From contig NC_134081.1 of assembly GCF_000715075.1 (NCBI RefSeq), positions 108,798,108-108,862,107 on the forward strand: a stretch of 64,000 nt of DNA, written 5' to 3'. Below are positions 26,297-38,209 of this stretch, one piece after another. This stretch comes from Nicotiana tabacum. Its lineage: Eukaryota > Streptophyta > Magnoliopsida > Solanales > Solanaceae. Position 1 is the stretch's first letter. Each line of letters opens with the position of its first letter. A model generated the notes under the pieces. That model ran no database searches and was not told where the DNA came from. It saw only the letters and a program-made list of their open reading frames with translations. Made by a program: the position numbers and the translations under genes.

Positions 26297-27718
26297 GTGT
26301 TCTTAAACCACGTCCCAAGAGAAGAAAATCGCATGGATGATGCTTTCGCTAACTTGGTTATGACGATGGCACTTGGAGAGAATGAGTCAACAAAGGTACA
26401 TGTGTGTCATCTATGGCCCATTCTTAGACTTTTTGATCTTCAAATCAACGAAAGTCATCATACGTCTGTTGGGATAATTGAAGAAGATGATTGGAGGCAA
26501 CCATTGATAGAGTACCTTGAACATGGAAAGTTACCCGAGGATCCACGACAAAGAACAGACATCAAGTGAAGGGCACCACGATTCATCTTCTACAAAGGGA
26601 CATTATTTCTCCGCTCTTTTGAAGGACTATTCTTGCGATGTCTTGACAAAGAAGAAGCCCACCAAGCGATGGAGGAAGCACATTCTGGCTCATGTGGAGC
26701 ATACCAATCTGGTCCTAAGCTCCATTTTCGCATCAAGAGGATGTGCTACTACTGGCCGACAATGGTGAAGGATTGCATGGAACATGCCAAAAGATGTTAA
26801 GTGTGTCAATTCCACGTCAACTGTATCTACCAACCTCCATAGCCTCTTCATCCAACTGTAGCTGCATGGCTTTTTGATGCATGGGGACTTGACATTGTTG
26901 GACTGCTTCCAAAGTCATCAAAAGGACAGATGTACATATTGGCTGCCACAAACTACTTCTCTAGATGGGCTAAAGCTGTTCCACTCAAGGAAGTAAAAAA
27001 GGAAATTTTTGCCGATTTTATCAAGTCGAACATAATTTTTAGGTACGGTATACCAAGATACATAATCACGGATAATGAAATGCCATTTGACAACAAGCTC
27101 GTGAGGAGTTTATGCGAGAAATTTGGTTTCAAGCAACATAAGTTTTCAATGTATAATGCACCCACCAATGGCCTTGCTGAAGCTTTTAACAAGACGCTTG
27201 GTAACCTTTTGAAGAAAGTTGTTGCAAAGAACAAGAGAGACTGCCATGAGAAAATTGGCTTTATGGGCATATCGAAAAATCTTCAAAACTGCTACACAAA
27301 CAACTCCTTACTCTTTGGTGTATGGCGTAGAAGCAGTCCTTCCGTTGGAGAAACAAATTCCATCATTGCGGATCGCAATCCAAGAATGACTCACATCCGA
27401 AGAGAATGCTCAGCTCTGCCTAGCAGAGTTAGAGGCATTGGATGAGAAAAGATTGGAAGTGCAACAAAAATTGGAGTGCTATCAAGCTCGACTAGCTAGA
27501 GCCTTCAACAAGAAAGTGCGGCCACGATCATTCCAAGTGGGAGATTTAGTCCTAGCTGTTCGACGACCCATAATCCTCAACAAATGCATAGGCGACAAGT
27601 TTACCTCAAAATGGGATGGTCCATACGTTGTGAATGAATCCTATTCAAGTGGCGCATACAAAATTGTTGATAAGGATGGCCTTAGAGTTGGTCCAATCAA
27701 TGGAAAATTTCTGAAGTA
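26297..27718 (+). pseudogene. Integrase of element A
   Basis: The zinc-binding part (26580-26820) is broken by frameshifts. In the core, GLDIVGLLPKSSKGQ near 26890 carries the first Asp, IITDNEMPFDNK near 27060 the second, and NGLAEAFNKTLG near 27170 the Glu, so the DDE triad can still be read. A frame change near 27290 precedes the C-terminal part (27438-27718), with RAFNKKVRPRSFQVGDLVL and FTSKWDGPYVV. The coding region ends at TAG 27717-27719. Confidence 0.8.
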
Positions 27719-28479
27719 GTACTTCCCATGAAAGTCAGCTACGCTCCTCGATGCACGAGCCTAAACTGCAAGTCATAACGCTCTTTGATGCATGAGTCTA
27801 AACTGCATGTTGCTACACTCCTGGCTCGCATGAGTCTAAATTGTGTACGGCAAAAAAATTAAAATAAAAAAGTTTGCTAGGTTGAAAACCTCGCGAGAGG
27901 CGGCCTAGGCAAAAATTAGGACATAAAAAAAAACTCACCCCTCTGAACTATGTTATGACTTGATCCTCTTCATCGAGGTACGTAGGCAACTTAGAGTTTT
28001 ATTCTAAGTTAAGTCACATGAGTTTTTAAAAAATAAAATTTGGCGTCATCGGATCATCACATAAATTCTTCAAGTGTAGAGGCACATATTTATGAGGAAA
28101 CGAAGACGATTTGCGTTGAAGTACAAAAGATATTTTATTGCCTTAATAGTACAAAAGTTGATACATCCAAAAATGTAGAGGCAAAAGGAACTAGACATTT
28201 TTCTATACAAAAGCATAAATCACGAAGATGATCAAAAACTAGGCTTTGTTGCTGATGCGTCTTAAATGCTTTTCCAAGTCCGGATGATGTCTCCATATTT
28301 AATGCCATTCTCGATGTATGTCTCTTGTGTTCAGTAGCTGTGATAATCTCTTAACCACATATCTTTTTGTTAGGCCTCGAGCATGATAGTTTGCTTCTCT
28401 TGTGTAAGTGTTGGTTGAAGGTCCCATATATGAGAAGTCATCTCTCTTGAAAAAATCTTCAATCACCATGGGAGCTAGC
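27719..28479 (+). other. 3' noncoding region of element A, first part
   Basis: No gene is seen. It contains three loose copies of a GCATGAG(C/T)CTAAA(C/T)TG motif at 27750-27845, the conserved 46-nt Tat motif at 27945-27990, and AT-rich sequence. A short frame at 28040-28231 is not considered coding. The sequence resumes after element B at 48450. Confidence 0.65.
27945..27990 (+). other. Conserved Tat 3' motif, copy in element A
   Basis: It runs from GAACTATGTTATGACTTGAT to GAGGTACGTAGGCAAC. CCTC and GAGG (27965-27968, 27975-27978) can pair around a 6-nt loop. It lies about 225 nt after the integrase stop codon. Related copies are in B and C. Confidence 0.6.
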
Positions 28480-31400
28480 TGTCACGCCCTTTTTCTCGCG
28501 AAATCGGGCCTCGACGTGTGACAACTCTTTTAAGGGAGGTATTAAAAGAGGAGAGTCACCAGCTAATGATTTTTAAGGTGCGTTTTGGCACCTATTTGCA
28601 AATAACTCTGTTTAAACTAGTTAACGCCACCAATGATCGGGTAAGGGCTCAACTTACCTTAAAGAGAAGGTGTTAGGTACTCCTTGAGGTCCACAACTGG
28701 GGGTACCGACCGAACTTAAATTATATGGATTTGTTTATGTGTTCAAGTAAGCAAAGAGAGTACAAAATCTAAAAAATTTATTATAAAGAGATCTTGAATA
28801 GGGAGGTACAACTATTTTTTTTTCATTCTAATAGAAAAGAAAAGAAGGGACGGGGGGTCCTAAGTTTTTTTTAGCCTAAAGGATCACCCCGTGCAATATA
28901 AATAATATTTCGTAACTCCCTTGAGATATGGTGTTACTCATATTATCCAGCGGGCACAGACTATCATCTCCTGCTACCCGATTACTATGTTAAAGTTGTT
29001 TACCTAAGAGCACTCTAATTCACTTCTAAGTCGTGCCCTATGCGTGCACTGCCCGTCCCATACCTATGGTCCTGGAGGCATTGGACCTCTATTTAGGGTG
29101 GTTCTAGACTTTTCTTAGGTTGCTCAGAATGATAAAATTAGGCGACATACAAAACAAGTTGGACTTCATATAAGGGTAATTAAGGGCTCAAGTTAGCCTC
29201 CACACTTAGACAACAAATGCACGCAAACAAATTCTAACATTAGGTGTTAGACAATTTCAGAATTGAGGCGAATTAAAGCCATTTGATACCTATATACATG
29301 GCTTCTATGTGACTATGCATTAAAACATACAAGCGGTTTCAAAGGCTAGGCGCTGCTTATCTCCAAATAATTATACGATTGTTGCATGCTGATTTGAGAT
29401 TGCATATTTCCAGTTATTTAACCTATAGATGATGTGTCTAGGTGTGAATCACTAAGAGACAATGAAATCTATTGGAGGAAAGCCCAGAATTTTTTATGCT
29501 TTCTAACAATAGCATACGTGAAACAGTGTTTGAGTGACTTAACATTAACAAATTATGGCGAGTAATTATATCCTATAGGCAGGATCTCTAACGTTCAACA
29601 CTTAGAGATGATTTTATCATCATACCTTAATCCTATATGCAGATTTTCTAGGTGACAGTGGAAAACAGAATAGTCATAATACTGTAGGCATGGTTTCTAG
29701 AGAATGCTGATGCGAATTGAAATCAATGACATTTATTCCTATAGGCAGGTTTTCTAGTAGCACATAGCAGTAAGCATAATTGCAGCACTTTGAATTCATG
29801 TTTGCTAGCAAACTGTATGTGTGTGTGTGTGTTTCCCCTAATGGCATGATTTCTATAGTGCACATAGTGATGGAATAACATATATATAACAAGTAAATCA
29901 CTGAGTCCTATAGGCATATTATCTACCCATTTGGTATGCAAATATTAGAAATCTGCCCATTCCCCACTTTACTAACACCCCAATCATTTATACAAAGTTA
30001 TTACAGACCCATTAATGAGTAAGATACAAATGTTCTACAAATAATGACAATACGCCCACAACATGCCCAAATGAAATACCCAGCACTGTCTAGGTCTTCA
30101 GCAATTCTCACACAACATACCTAGACTTCTAATAAGGAGCCGTATTCATCAACACAACCCAGAATCCATAGAGGAGCCCAAAGTCAATTCATATAATCAT
30201 ATTGCCAAGCATTGCATCATTTAAACCAACTGACTTAGATGTACAACAGATAATAGGAAGAAAGGGGTTGAATGGGGGTAGTTTAAGTTTTAGGGAATGA
30301 CTAAGGACCCAAATCCTAGTATGTCAGAGTTCATAAGGGCCTTAAATGGACCCCGAGCAGTGCTCACACTAGGGAGGTCAACAGTAAAGCCTAGGTAGCC
30401 TTGGCTTTTAGTCGGCTAGGAATGTGAAATTTAAGAGAGCATCGGTAATAACTGAAAGAGACCAAGGTTGAGAGACAGGAATTGAGGGATACAATTATAA
30501 CTTAAAACAGACATGGCCAAGTTAAGAATATAGAGCAGATAATCGAACATGTAACGGGATTTAAAAGCAAGTTTAGTAAAGATTTAGAAGCAGGTTCAAC
30601 ACTTAGCACATAGGCAGTCACATATTGGCAGCGTTAAGGAAAGAACAAGTTTGCAGGATTGACAAAGATTTTCATGCACAGATGCCCAATACCAAACAAG
30701 TGAAAACCCAAAGGTCCAAATTATGCTAAGTATATATCCTAGTGTCATAAAATAGCCATGTTAATTTCACATCCGACAATAGAACTGCATTAGGCATGAT
30801 GGAAAAACACAGATTATGACAATTACTGGTGGATCAAGTGAGCCCAAAACATGCCGAGGGACATATTAACAAGGAACTAGTCATGGTTGGTAGAGAAGGA
30901 TCTTAACACATACTTAAAACATACTACATAGGCAAGATTACCATTACGGAGATTCAGAACAGAATGGGAAAACAAGCTCATGTCAGATAGTAAATGTAAA
31001 CATTCAGGTTTTGGACACAATAGACTAATTAACTAAAGAAAGTACAAATTATGCAGATGAAGCATATTCAAATAAAAGAATTGACATTTTAAGCAAAACT
31101 AAACACTAAAGAGATGCTAACAAGTGCAAAGGTCACACACAACGGTAGTTCAGAACACATTGGCTAAACGGATTTAAGATAATCTAAATTGCTCAAATTA
31201 GGCAAAAACATGTTTCAGAGTAGCGACATTATGTGAAATTAAATGCTAAAGAGACCTAAAACTGAGGTAAATCTAGCAGAATTGCACACAAGGGCAGTCC
31301 AGAAACATATTAAGCTATGAATTTCAGAAGTGAGAACGTATGCGAATCACAGACACATAAGTATGAAATTGCAGAAGTCCAGTAACTTACCAGTTAAACG

Positions 31401-32823
31401 AATAACAGTAAAGAGCAAAAATCCCACAAGAACCTAGAATCTCAATGTGTCAAAGTTCCTAGGAGCTTCGAAAGAACTCCGGGGTATGCTCGCATCAAGA
31501 GAAGGTTAAATAACAGAGTCTTAGTGGCCTTGTCTTTCAGCCGGCCAAAAATAAAATACAGAACAAGAGGATAGCATATCAAAACCTCAATTGTTTAGTA
31601 AAAATATGTCGATTCCAGTATGTCCTAAAAGGGGAATGGGGTGGGGGTTATATAACAGTAAAAATTGAACGAACAAACAAGGAAACAAAATAAATCAAAC
31701 ATAGAATAAGGAAAGAAGGCATGAAAAATCAGTTCGAAATCAATTTAGGAGAGAAATCCTGTAAACCCTAGTTTTGGTTTTAGGGAAAGTGTAAATCACA
31801 GAAATTCAAACGAAATCAGACTCACATGGTATGGTATTGAGTGTATATAGACGGAATAATGCTCAAAATCAAAGATTCGAACCACTTTGGTTCAATCTCG
31901 AGAGATCTTGCTTGCCAAACTTAGGCAAGAACCTAAGTAGCACCACAAACGGATAACCAATACCAAAAGGTTCCAAACATGGTAAGAAAATAATGGTCGT
32001 ATCCCATTATCAGTGGGATTAGGAGAGGGAATAAGGGGGGAGACGGCTAGGGTTTTCTCAGAGAAGAAGAGAGAGTAGAGAGGATTTAGGGGCGGTGGAA
32101 ATTGGGAATGGGTCTTTAGAGTTTGGTCTTGGGGATATAAGGAGAGATGGAGATTTTATGGGTCGTTGATCATTGAAGATCAACGGCCAAGATTGAATAA
32201 GAGAATGGGGCGGGTTAAATGCAACGGGTCGCGACCAGATTTTTAAAGGGGTCGTTTGGTTGGGCTCCTGAAGAGTGAAGTGGAATGGGCCAAAGGTTTG
32301 GGCCTGATTTTGGTCCGGGAATAGCCTTGTATTGGGCAATAAATTAAATATGCGAAATTATTTTAAAAATAATTCATAAAAGAGATTAATAAATAATAAA
32401 AACATTACTTATGCAGTAAAAATAATTTAGAATGCTAGCTTGACATTATAAAAATATAAAAATTCTATTTATCACAAATAATACAATAAAAAGTAATTAT
32501 GCATAGAATATAGGCTATTATTGCAAAATTATATAAATAGCTTAAAAATAATTATATGAAATGAAGTAAAAATATTATGAAACATATATATGGGTGAAAA
32601 ATAATAAAGTGGATGATTGAGTCATCACAAAATAAATTAAAGGTTAATTAATAAATATTTGATCAATTTGACTGCAAGAAAAATTGATTTTGAAGTTTTA
32701 AAATTATAAACAATTATGGAAAATGCTTGCATAAATCTTGAAAATTAGATAATGATGCAAAATAATGTTTTAAAAGTGTTTATACTTATTTAAAAAATAT
32801 GAGGGCAAAATTAGGTATTAACA
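28480..32823 (-). repeat. 3' LTR of element B
   Basis: On the minus strand it starts TGTTAATACCTAATTTTG and ends GGGCGTGACA. It aligns over its whole length with 44164-48449. By eye the difference is a few percent, higher near the 28480 end. It contains a short (TG)n run at about 29818-29831. Small frames inside (for example 32058-32339 and 29674-29901) are not considered genes. Confidence 0.88.
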
Positions 32824-32870
32824 ACTGCCCATCTTTACTAGGGAATGATGAAAGAGTTGTCGGGTAAAGA
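32824..32870 (-). other. Polypurine tract of B with adjoining inverted repeat
   Basis: On the minus strand GTAAAGATGGGCAGT directly precedes the 3' LTR. Its 5' part (GTAAAGA) pairs with TCTTTAC 25 nt away (plus-strand positions 32832-32838 and 32864-32870), a perfect 7-bp stem. Confidence 0.65.
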
Positions 32871-32950
32871 AAATGATGAACAATTTTGGCCGAATTAAAT
32901 GAGGGATGATGTGATTTTGAAAATAATGGGGGTCGAACCCTGGTTCCTGA

Positions 32951-32997
32951 GTTGCCTACATATCCCTGATGTTACGGAAATCAGGCCGTGTGTAGTT
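32951..32997 (-). other. Conserved Tat 3' motif, LTR-proximal copy in B
   Basis: On the minus strand it runs from AACTACACACGGCCTGAT to GGGATATGTAGGCAAC. CCTGAT and ATCAGG can pair around a 9-nt loop. It lies about 130 nt before the 3' LTR. Confidence 0.6.
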
Positions 32998-33359
32998 TTG
33001 GATCCAACGGTGAGCGAAACCGATAGAGTTGTTATAGGAATGGTCGTATGTTTCGAAAATGGTTCCTTTGTGTAGGATAGTATCAGATGAATTTATGCGA
33101 AGTCATGAATGCGAATTTGAAACGTTATAGATGTATCACTGAACAAATATTTGAATGGTCATAAAGTAAAAGGCGGGTAATTGATGGTGGTCGGTTATGT
33201 TTGAAACAATTGCAGGATGTGAACGTTGAACGGAAACCGGAGCAAAGATTGCTCCCGTTAGGAGAACAGTTACTTTCTGGATTATTTGCAAAACTTAAAA
33301 CACGATGCATGCAAGTATATATGGATTATTGCGAGAATTTAAACTTGATGAAAATTCCC

Positions 33360-33615
33360 TTTGGATCATGAAGATTGTCTTCGGACGGTGAGGATGATAT
33401 CCTTAGACCATGGCGTCCTGGGCTATGAAGTGTATGATAAGGGATTCGCAGGCCATGAAATGATATCCTCGGGCCATGAGGATGGTGCCTTTGGACTATG
33501 ACGCCTTTGAATAATGATGTACAATTTTGAGAGATCCTCAGGCCATGGAATAGTGTCTCCCGGCTATGAGGATGATGCCTTTGGACAACATGGCGATATT
33601 TCAGCCCATGAAGTG
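33360..33615 (-). repeat. Degenerate repeat of GGCCATGAGGATGATGCCTT type
   Basis: Several loose copies of CTC(A/G)GGCCATGA and GAGGATG(A/G)TGCCTTTGGAC occur. One unit (ATCCTC, GGGCCAT, GAGGAT at about 33466-33484) folds as a 6-bp stem with a 7-nt loop. Confidence 0.6.
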
Positions 33616-33639
33616 CAAAAATGTGACGCTTGGTCACAT

Positions 33640-34584
33640 GCGAAGATGAGACAAGACAAGTCTTAGTCTTGTGTAAGATGAGGGCAGTGCTTAGCCCTGG
33701 GTGAGTAGAGGATAATGCTAGGTCTTAGATGGCGTAATGGAGATAGCATTTAATCACGAGGAAAAGGCAGTGCTTAGCCTTGTAGAATTAGGGAGGCAAT
33801 ACTTAGCCTCACGCAGGTAGAGGAGACAATTCTTAGTCTCATGCAAGTAAGGGAAGCGGTGCTTAGCCTTAAGCAATTAAGGAGGCAGGGCTTAGCCTCG
33901 TGCAAATAGGGAGGCATGGCTTAGCTTCATGCAAATAGGAGACAATGCTTAGTCTTTTGCAAAGGAAGGCGGTGCTTAGCCTTATGCGGTTAAGGAGGCA
34001 GTGCTTAGCCTCATGCAAATAGGAGACGATGCTTAGTCTCATGCAAAGAAAGGCAGTGCTTAGCCTTATGCAGTTAAGGAGGCAATTCTTAGCCTCATGC
34101 AAATAGGAGACAATGCTTAGTCTCATGCATAGAAAGGCAGTGCTTTGCCTTATGCTTTTAAGGAGGCAATGCTTAGTCTCATGCAAATAAGAGAGGATGC
34201 TTAGTCTCATGCAAAGAAATGCAGTTCTTAGCCTTATGCAGTTAAGGAGTCAATGCTTAGCCTCATGCAAATAGGAGACAATGCTTAGTCTCATGCGGAA
34301 AAGGCAATGCTTAGCCTTATGCAATTAGGGAGGCAATGCTTAGCCTCATGCAAATAGGAGGCAATGCTTAGTCTCATGGGGAAAAGGCAATGCTTAGCCT
34401 CATGCTATTAAGGAGGCAATACTTAGCCTCATGCAAATAGGAGACACTGCTTAGCTTCATGCAAGGAAAGGCAATGCTTAGCCTTATGCAATTAGGGACG
34501 CAGTGCTTAGACTCATGCAAGAAGAGGAGACAATGCTTAGTCTCATGCAGGGAAAGACAATGCTTAGCCTTCTGCAAGAAAAAT
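33640..34584 (-). repeat. Minisatellite of about 33 hairpin units, 28-29 bp period
   Basis: Units of 28-29 bp are built on CAATGCTTAG plus ATGCAAATAG, arranged mostly as a three-unit cycle of about 84 bp. In each unit a 5-bp arm on either side of the 8-nt AATGCTTA-like loop is complementary. The arms differ between unit types but stay paired: AAGGC/GCCTT (33966-33983), GAGGC/GCCTC (33995-34012), GAGAC/GTCTC (34023-34040). Units at the 33640 end are more degenerate. The frame at 33869-34210 on the minus strand is a by-product of the repeat. Confidence 0.9.
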
Positions 34585-34961
34585 GATGAGTGACAATAAG
34601 AAAGTAAAGTATTTCTTAGCTGGAAGTGTTTGCGTTTGGTAACTTGTCGTCATGAAGGTAGTTATTTGATGTATCTACGGGTATTGTTGTCTTATCGTGC
34701 CTGCATCTAAAGAAAAATCATGAGTTTTGTGGGGGAAGGTTGGTTTGTGCTTTTGTCTTCTGATTTGCCTTTGCTCCTATCTTGAGGTCCTGTTTGAGTT
34801 ACCCTGGGTAGCATCTGGTTGTCACAAAAATAAAATTTTCGAAAAATATGCATGCATTTGATAAATATAGTTATTTGAAATGTAGTAGTATGCGATTTCA
34901 AATAATTTAGATGAACCGGTGACTGTGATATATTTTAGAGACATTGCGACCTCCTTGATTT

Positions 34962-34990
34962 AGAATTTTGAGGGTTCCCCTCAAAATTCT
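34962..34990 (-). other. Perfect inverted repeat (hairpin 1)
   Basis: AGAATTTTGAGGG and CCCTCAAAATTCT pair perfectly over 13 bp around TTC. A second copy is 92 bp away. Confidence 0.85.
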
Positions 34991-35053
34991 GCTCCAATTT
35001 AAATGCAATACTTTGGTTGTTCCTTGTATGATGATACCGGCTGAACTTGCTTT

Positions 35054-35082
35054 AGAATTTTGAGGGTCCTCCTCAAAAGTCT
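35054..35082 (-). other. Near-perfect inverted repeat (hairpin 2)
   Basis: AGAATTTTGAGG and CCTCAAAAGTCT pair over 12 positions with one mismatch, around a 5-nt loop. It is a direct duplicate of the hairpin at 34962. Confidence 0.8.
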
Positions 35083-35143
35083 ACCCCAGTTTTCTGATCA
35101 TGGCAAAATGAAGATTTTATTAAGATCTAACCGAACCCACAAG

Positions 35144-35190
35144 GCTGCCTACGTATCCCCTCTCAAACGGGAATCAGGTCAAGTATAGTT
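35144..35190 (-). other. Conserved Tat 3' motif, integrase-proximal copy in B
   Basis: On the minus strand it runs from AACTATACTTGACCTGATTC to GGGGATACGTAGGCAGC. ATTCCC and GGGGAT can pair (one G-T wobble) around an 8-nt loop. It lies about 95 nt beyond the end of the recognisable integrase. Confidence 0.6.
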
Positions 35191-35285
35191 TAGTTACATC
35201 AGATGAAGAAATGTAAACAATCCTAAACATAGTATCTCTTGACTGCGTCTGAGTTGATAGGTTTTGGCCAAATTTCTCCATCCAT

Positions 35286-36350
35286 TTATGCAAGTATAAG
35301 TTCCCCTCCTGTTAGTACTCGATGAACCATGTAGGGCCCTTGCCATTTGGGTGAAAATTTCCCTATGGCTTCATCTTGATGCGGGAAGATTTGCTTTAGC
35401 ACCAACTGCCCTGGTGTAAATTGTCTAGGCCTGATCCTTTTGTTGAAAGCTCTGGCCATTCTGTTTTGGTAGAGTTGACTGTGATATACTGCACTCATTC
35501 TTTTTCCATCAATGAGGGCTAGTTGCTCCTATCGGCTCTGTACCCATTTTGCGTCGCTGAGCTTGGCTTCTTGTATGATTCTCAGAGAAGGGATTTCTAC
35601 TTCGGCAGGGATAACCGCTTCAGTACCGTAAACCAATAAATAAGGAGTTGCCCTAGTTGATGTGCGAACCATGGTACGATATCCAAGCAAAGCAAATGGT
35701 AGCTTCTCGTGCCATTGTTTGTAATTATCTACCATCTTCCTCAATATCTTCTTGATGTTCTTGTTGGCGGCTTCTACAGCTCCATTCATTTGCAACCTAT
35801 ATGCTGTGGAATTCTTATGCTTGATCTTGAAGGTTTCACATATGGATCTCATCAAATCACTGTTAAGGTTGGCAGCGTTGTCGGTGATGATTGATTCCGG
35901 TACCCCAAACCGACAAGCAATACAATCCCTAACAAAATTTGCGACGACCTTCTTAGTTACAGCCTTGTAAGATGCGACTTCAACCCATTTTGTGAAATAG
36001 TCTATGGCCACTAGAATGAACCTGTGCCCATTTGAAGCGGCAGGTTCGATTGGACCGATGACATCCATCCCCAAGCGGAGAAAGACCAAGGTGCAATTGT
36101 TGCATTGAGTTCATTGGGTGGCACTCATATCATATCATCATGTACTTGGCATTGATGACACTTTTGGATATACATGATACAGTATGTTCCCTTAGTCATC
36201 CAAAAATATCCTGCTCTTAATATCTTCTTAGCTAAGACGAAGCCATTCATGTGCGGTCTGCAAGTTCCGACATGTATCGCTTCGAGTAATTTGGATGCTT
36301 CTTTGGCATCGACATACCGTAATAATCCCAGATCTGGAGTCCTTCTGTAC
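35286..36350 (-). pseudogene. Integrase of element B
   Basis: The zinc-binding domain is at about 36290-36135, with the two His (HVGTCRPHMNG) and CHQC. The core has GMDVIGPIEPAASNGHRF (first Asp), IITDNAANLNSDL (second Asp) and NGAVEAANKNIKKIL (Glu). The C-terminal part (35498-35286) has RAFNKRIRPRQFTPGQLVL and FSPKWQGPYMV. A stop and frame change near 36125-36090 and another near 35510 break it; the catalytic triad itself is preserved. Confidence 0.82.
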
Positions 36351-36571
36351 AAAATTCCTCTGCTTTGGAAGAAGTGGTTGGATAATCTTCGGAGTGTGCG
36401 TTTCTAAGTATGATTTGCGTGCTCCGGGTACTCTCCTTTTTTCCAAATATTTTTTGATGCCGTGGAACCATGGATTTCCATCCATTTCTTCTTCAACATG
36501 AGCACAATAAGCTGGCTGATTATGAATCCCTACTGGGATATGATCGATAAAATTCTTGTCTGGGTGTTGTA

Positions 36572-38209
36572 TCATGGAAGATAAAGTGGCCAATGCATGG
36601 CGAACTCATTCTGGATTCTCGAAACATGTTTGAACTCTATTTTTGTGAATCTCTTCATCAACTCTTGTACACAGTACATATATGGTAATATCTTAGTGTT
36701 CTTTGTGGCCCACTCTCCTGAAATCTGATGTACCAAAAGGTCTGAATCTCCAATTACCAATAATTCCCGAACGTTCATGTCGATGGCTGGCCTGAGTCCT
36801 AAGATGCAGGCCTCATATTCTGCCATGTTGTTAGTACATGAAAACCTGAGTTTTGCGGATACTGGATAGTGTTGACCCATTTCTGACACTAAAACTGCTC
36901 CAATGCCCACTCCTTTGAAATTCTCAGCCCCATCGAAGAACATTCTCCAACCATCATAGGCTTAGGTGATATCTTCTCCTACGAATGATACCTTTTCATC
37001 GGGAAAATACGTTTTCAATGGTTCGTATTCTCCATCTACAGGATTTTCTGCCAGATGATCCGCCAATGCTTGCCCTTTGACCGTCTTCTGAGTTACATAG
37101 ATGATGTTGAACTCACTCAGTAGTATCTGCCATTTTGCTAACTTCCCCGCAGGCATGGGTTTCTGGAAGATGTATTTTAGCTGATCCATCCTTGATATGA
37201 TATATGTGGTGTAGGCACAAAAGTAGTGCCTCACCTTTTGAGCTATCCATGTCAAAGCGCAGCAGGTGCATTCCAGTAAAGAATACCGTGCTTTATAGGG
37301 TGTGAACTTCTTACTCAGATAGTATATGGCCTGCTCCTTTCTTCCCGTATCATCGTATTGTCCCAAGACACAACCGAAAGCCCTATCTAGTACAGATAAA
37401 TAGAGTAGTAGAGGTCTCCCGGGTTCTGGTGGGACCAGAATAGGTAGTTTGGATAAATATTCCTTGATCTTGTCAAAGGCTTTCTGGCACTCTTCAGTCC
37501 AACTTGTTGCAGCGTCTTTCTTCAACATTTTGAAAATCGGTTCACATATCACAGTTGATTGTGCTATGAAATGGCTGATGTAATTGAGACACCGTAAGAA
37601 ATTCATCACATCTTTCTTGTTCTTCGGAGGTGAAAAATCTTGGATAGCCTTGACCTTCGATGGGTCTAGCTCAATTTCTCGGCAGTTGATGGTGAACTCT
37701 AGCAGTTTTCCAACCGGGACTCCGAAGGCACACTTTGCGGGGTTCAGTTTCAGGTTGTACCTTCAAAGTTGATCAAACAATTTCCTCAAATCCGCTATGT
37801 GATCTGTACCCTTTTTATATTTGATGATGACGTCGTCCACGTACACCTCTATCTCCTTGTGTATCATGTCATGGAAAATAGTTGTCATGGACCTCATATA
37901 AGTGGCTCCAGCATTCTTTAGGCCAAACGGTATCATTTTGTAATAATATACTCCCCATAGTGTAATAAAGGCTATCTTTTCGGCATCCTCTTCATCCATC
38001 CAGATCTGATGATATCCTGCGAAGCAATTCACAAAGGATTGAAGTTCAAACTTGGCACAGTTGTCAATCAGTATGTGTATATTGGGCAAAGGGAAATCAT
38101 CTTTGGGACTTGCTCTGTTTAAATCCCGATAGTCGACACACACTCTGACCTTCCCATCTTTCTTTAGAACCGGCACAATGTTAGCCAACCGGGTTGGATA
38201 TTCAACCAC
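36572..38209 (-). pseudogene. RT, RNase H and Tat-type second RNase H of element B
   Basis: RT runs from about 38209, with VCVDYRDLNRASPKDDFPLP, YKMIPFGLKNAGATY and the catalytic EVYVDDVIIKYKKGTDH near 37840. A stop and frameshift occur near 37762-37610. RNase H continues at 37609-36962 (LLYLSVLDRAFGCVLGQYDD, AIYYLSKKFT). After a stop, the second RNase H starts at 36943 with MFFDGAENFKGVGIGAVL and NNMAEYEACILGL. Apart from two stops and frame changes the domains are well preserved. Confidence 0.83.

Larger units (their letters stand above)
32824..35285 (-). other. 3' noncoding region of element B
   Basis: No coding sequence. Reading from integrase toward the LTR it holds one conserved Tat motif (35144-35190), two copies of a hairpin (35054-35082, 34962-34990), a hairpin-rich minisatellite (33640-34584), a degenerate GGCCATGAGGAT-type repeat (33360-33615), a second conserved Tat motif (32951-32997), and the polypurine tract with an adjoining inverted repeat. 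Confidence 0.8.

Noticed and set aside
29674..29941. Small minus-strand frames duplicated at 45358-45625
   Set aside because: Their conservation is explained by the two LTRs of element B being copies of each other.
33869..34210. Open frame of 113 codons on the minus strand with repeated HEAKHCLL
   Set aside because: It is the minisatellite read in one frame; similar frames occur at 34374-34577, and there is no start context or domain.
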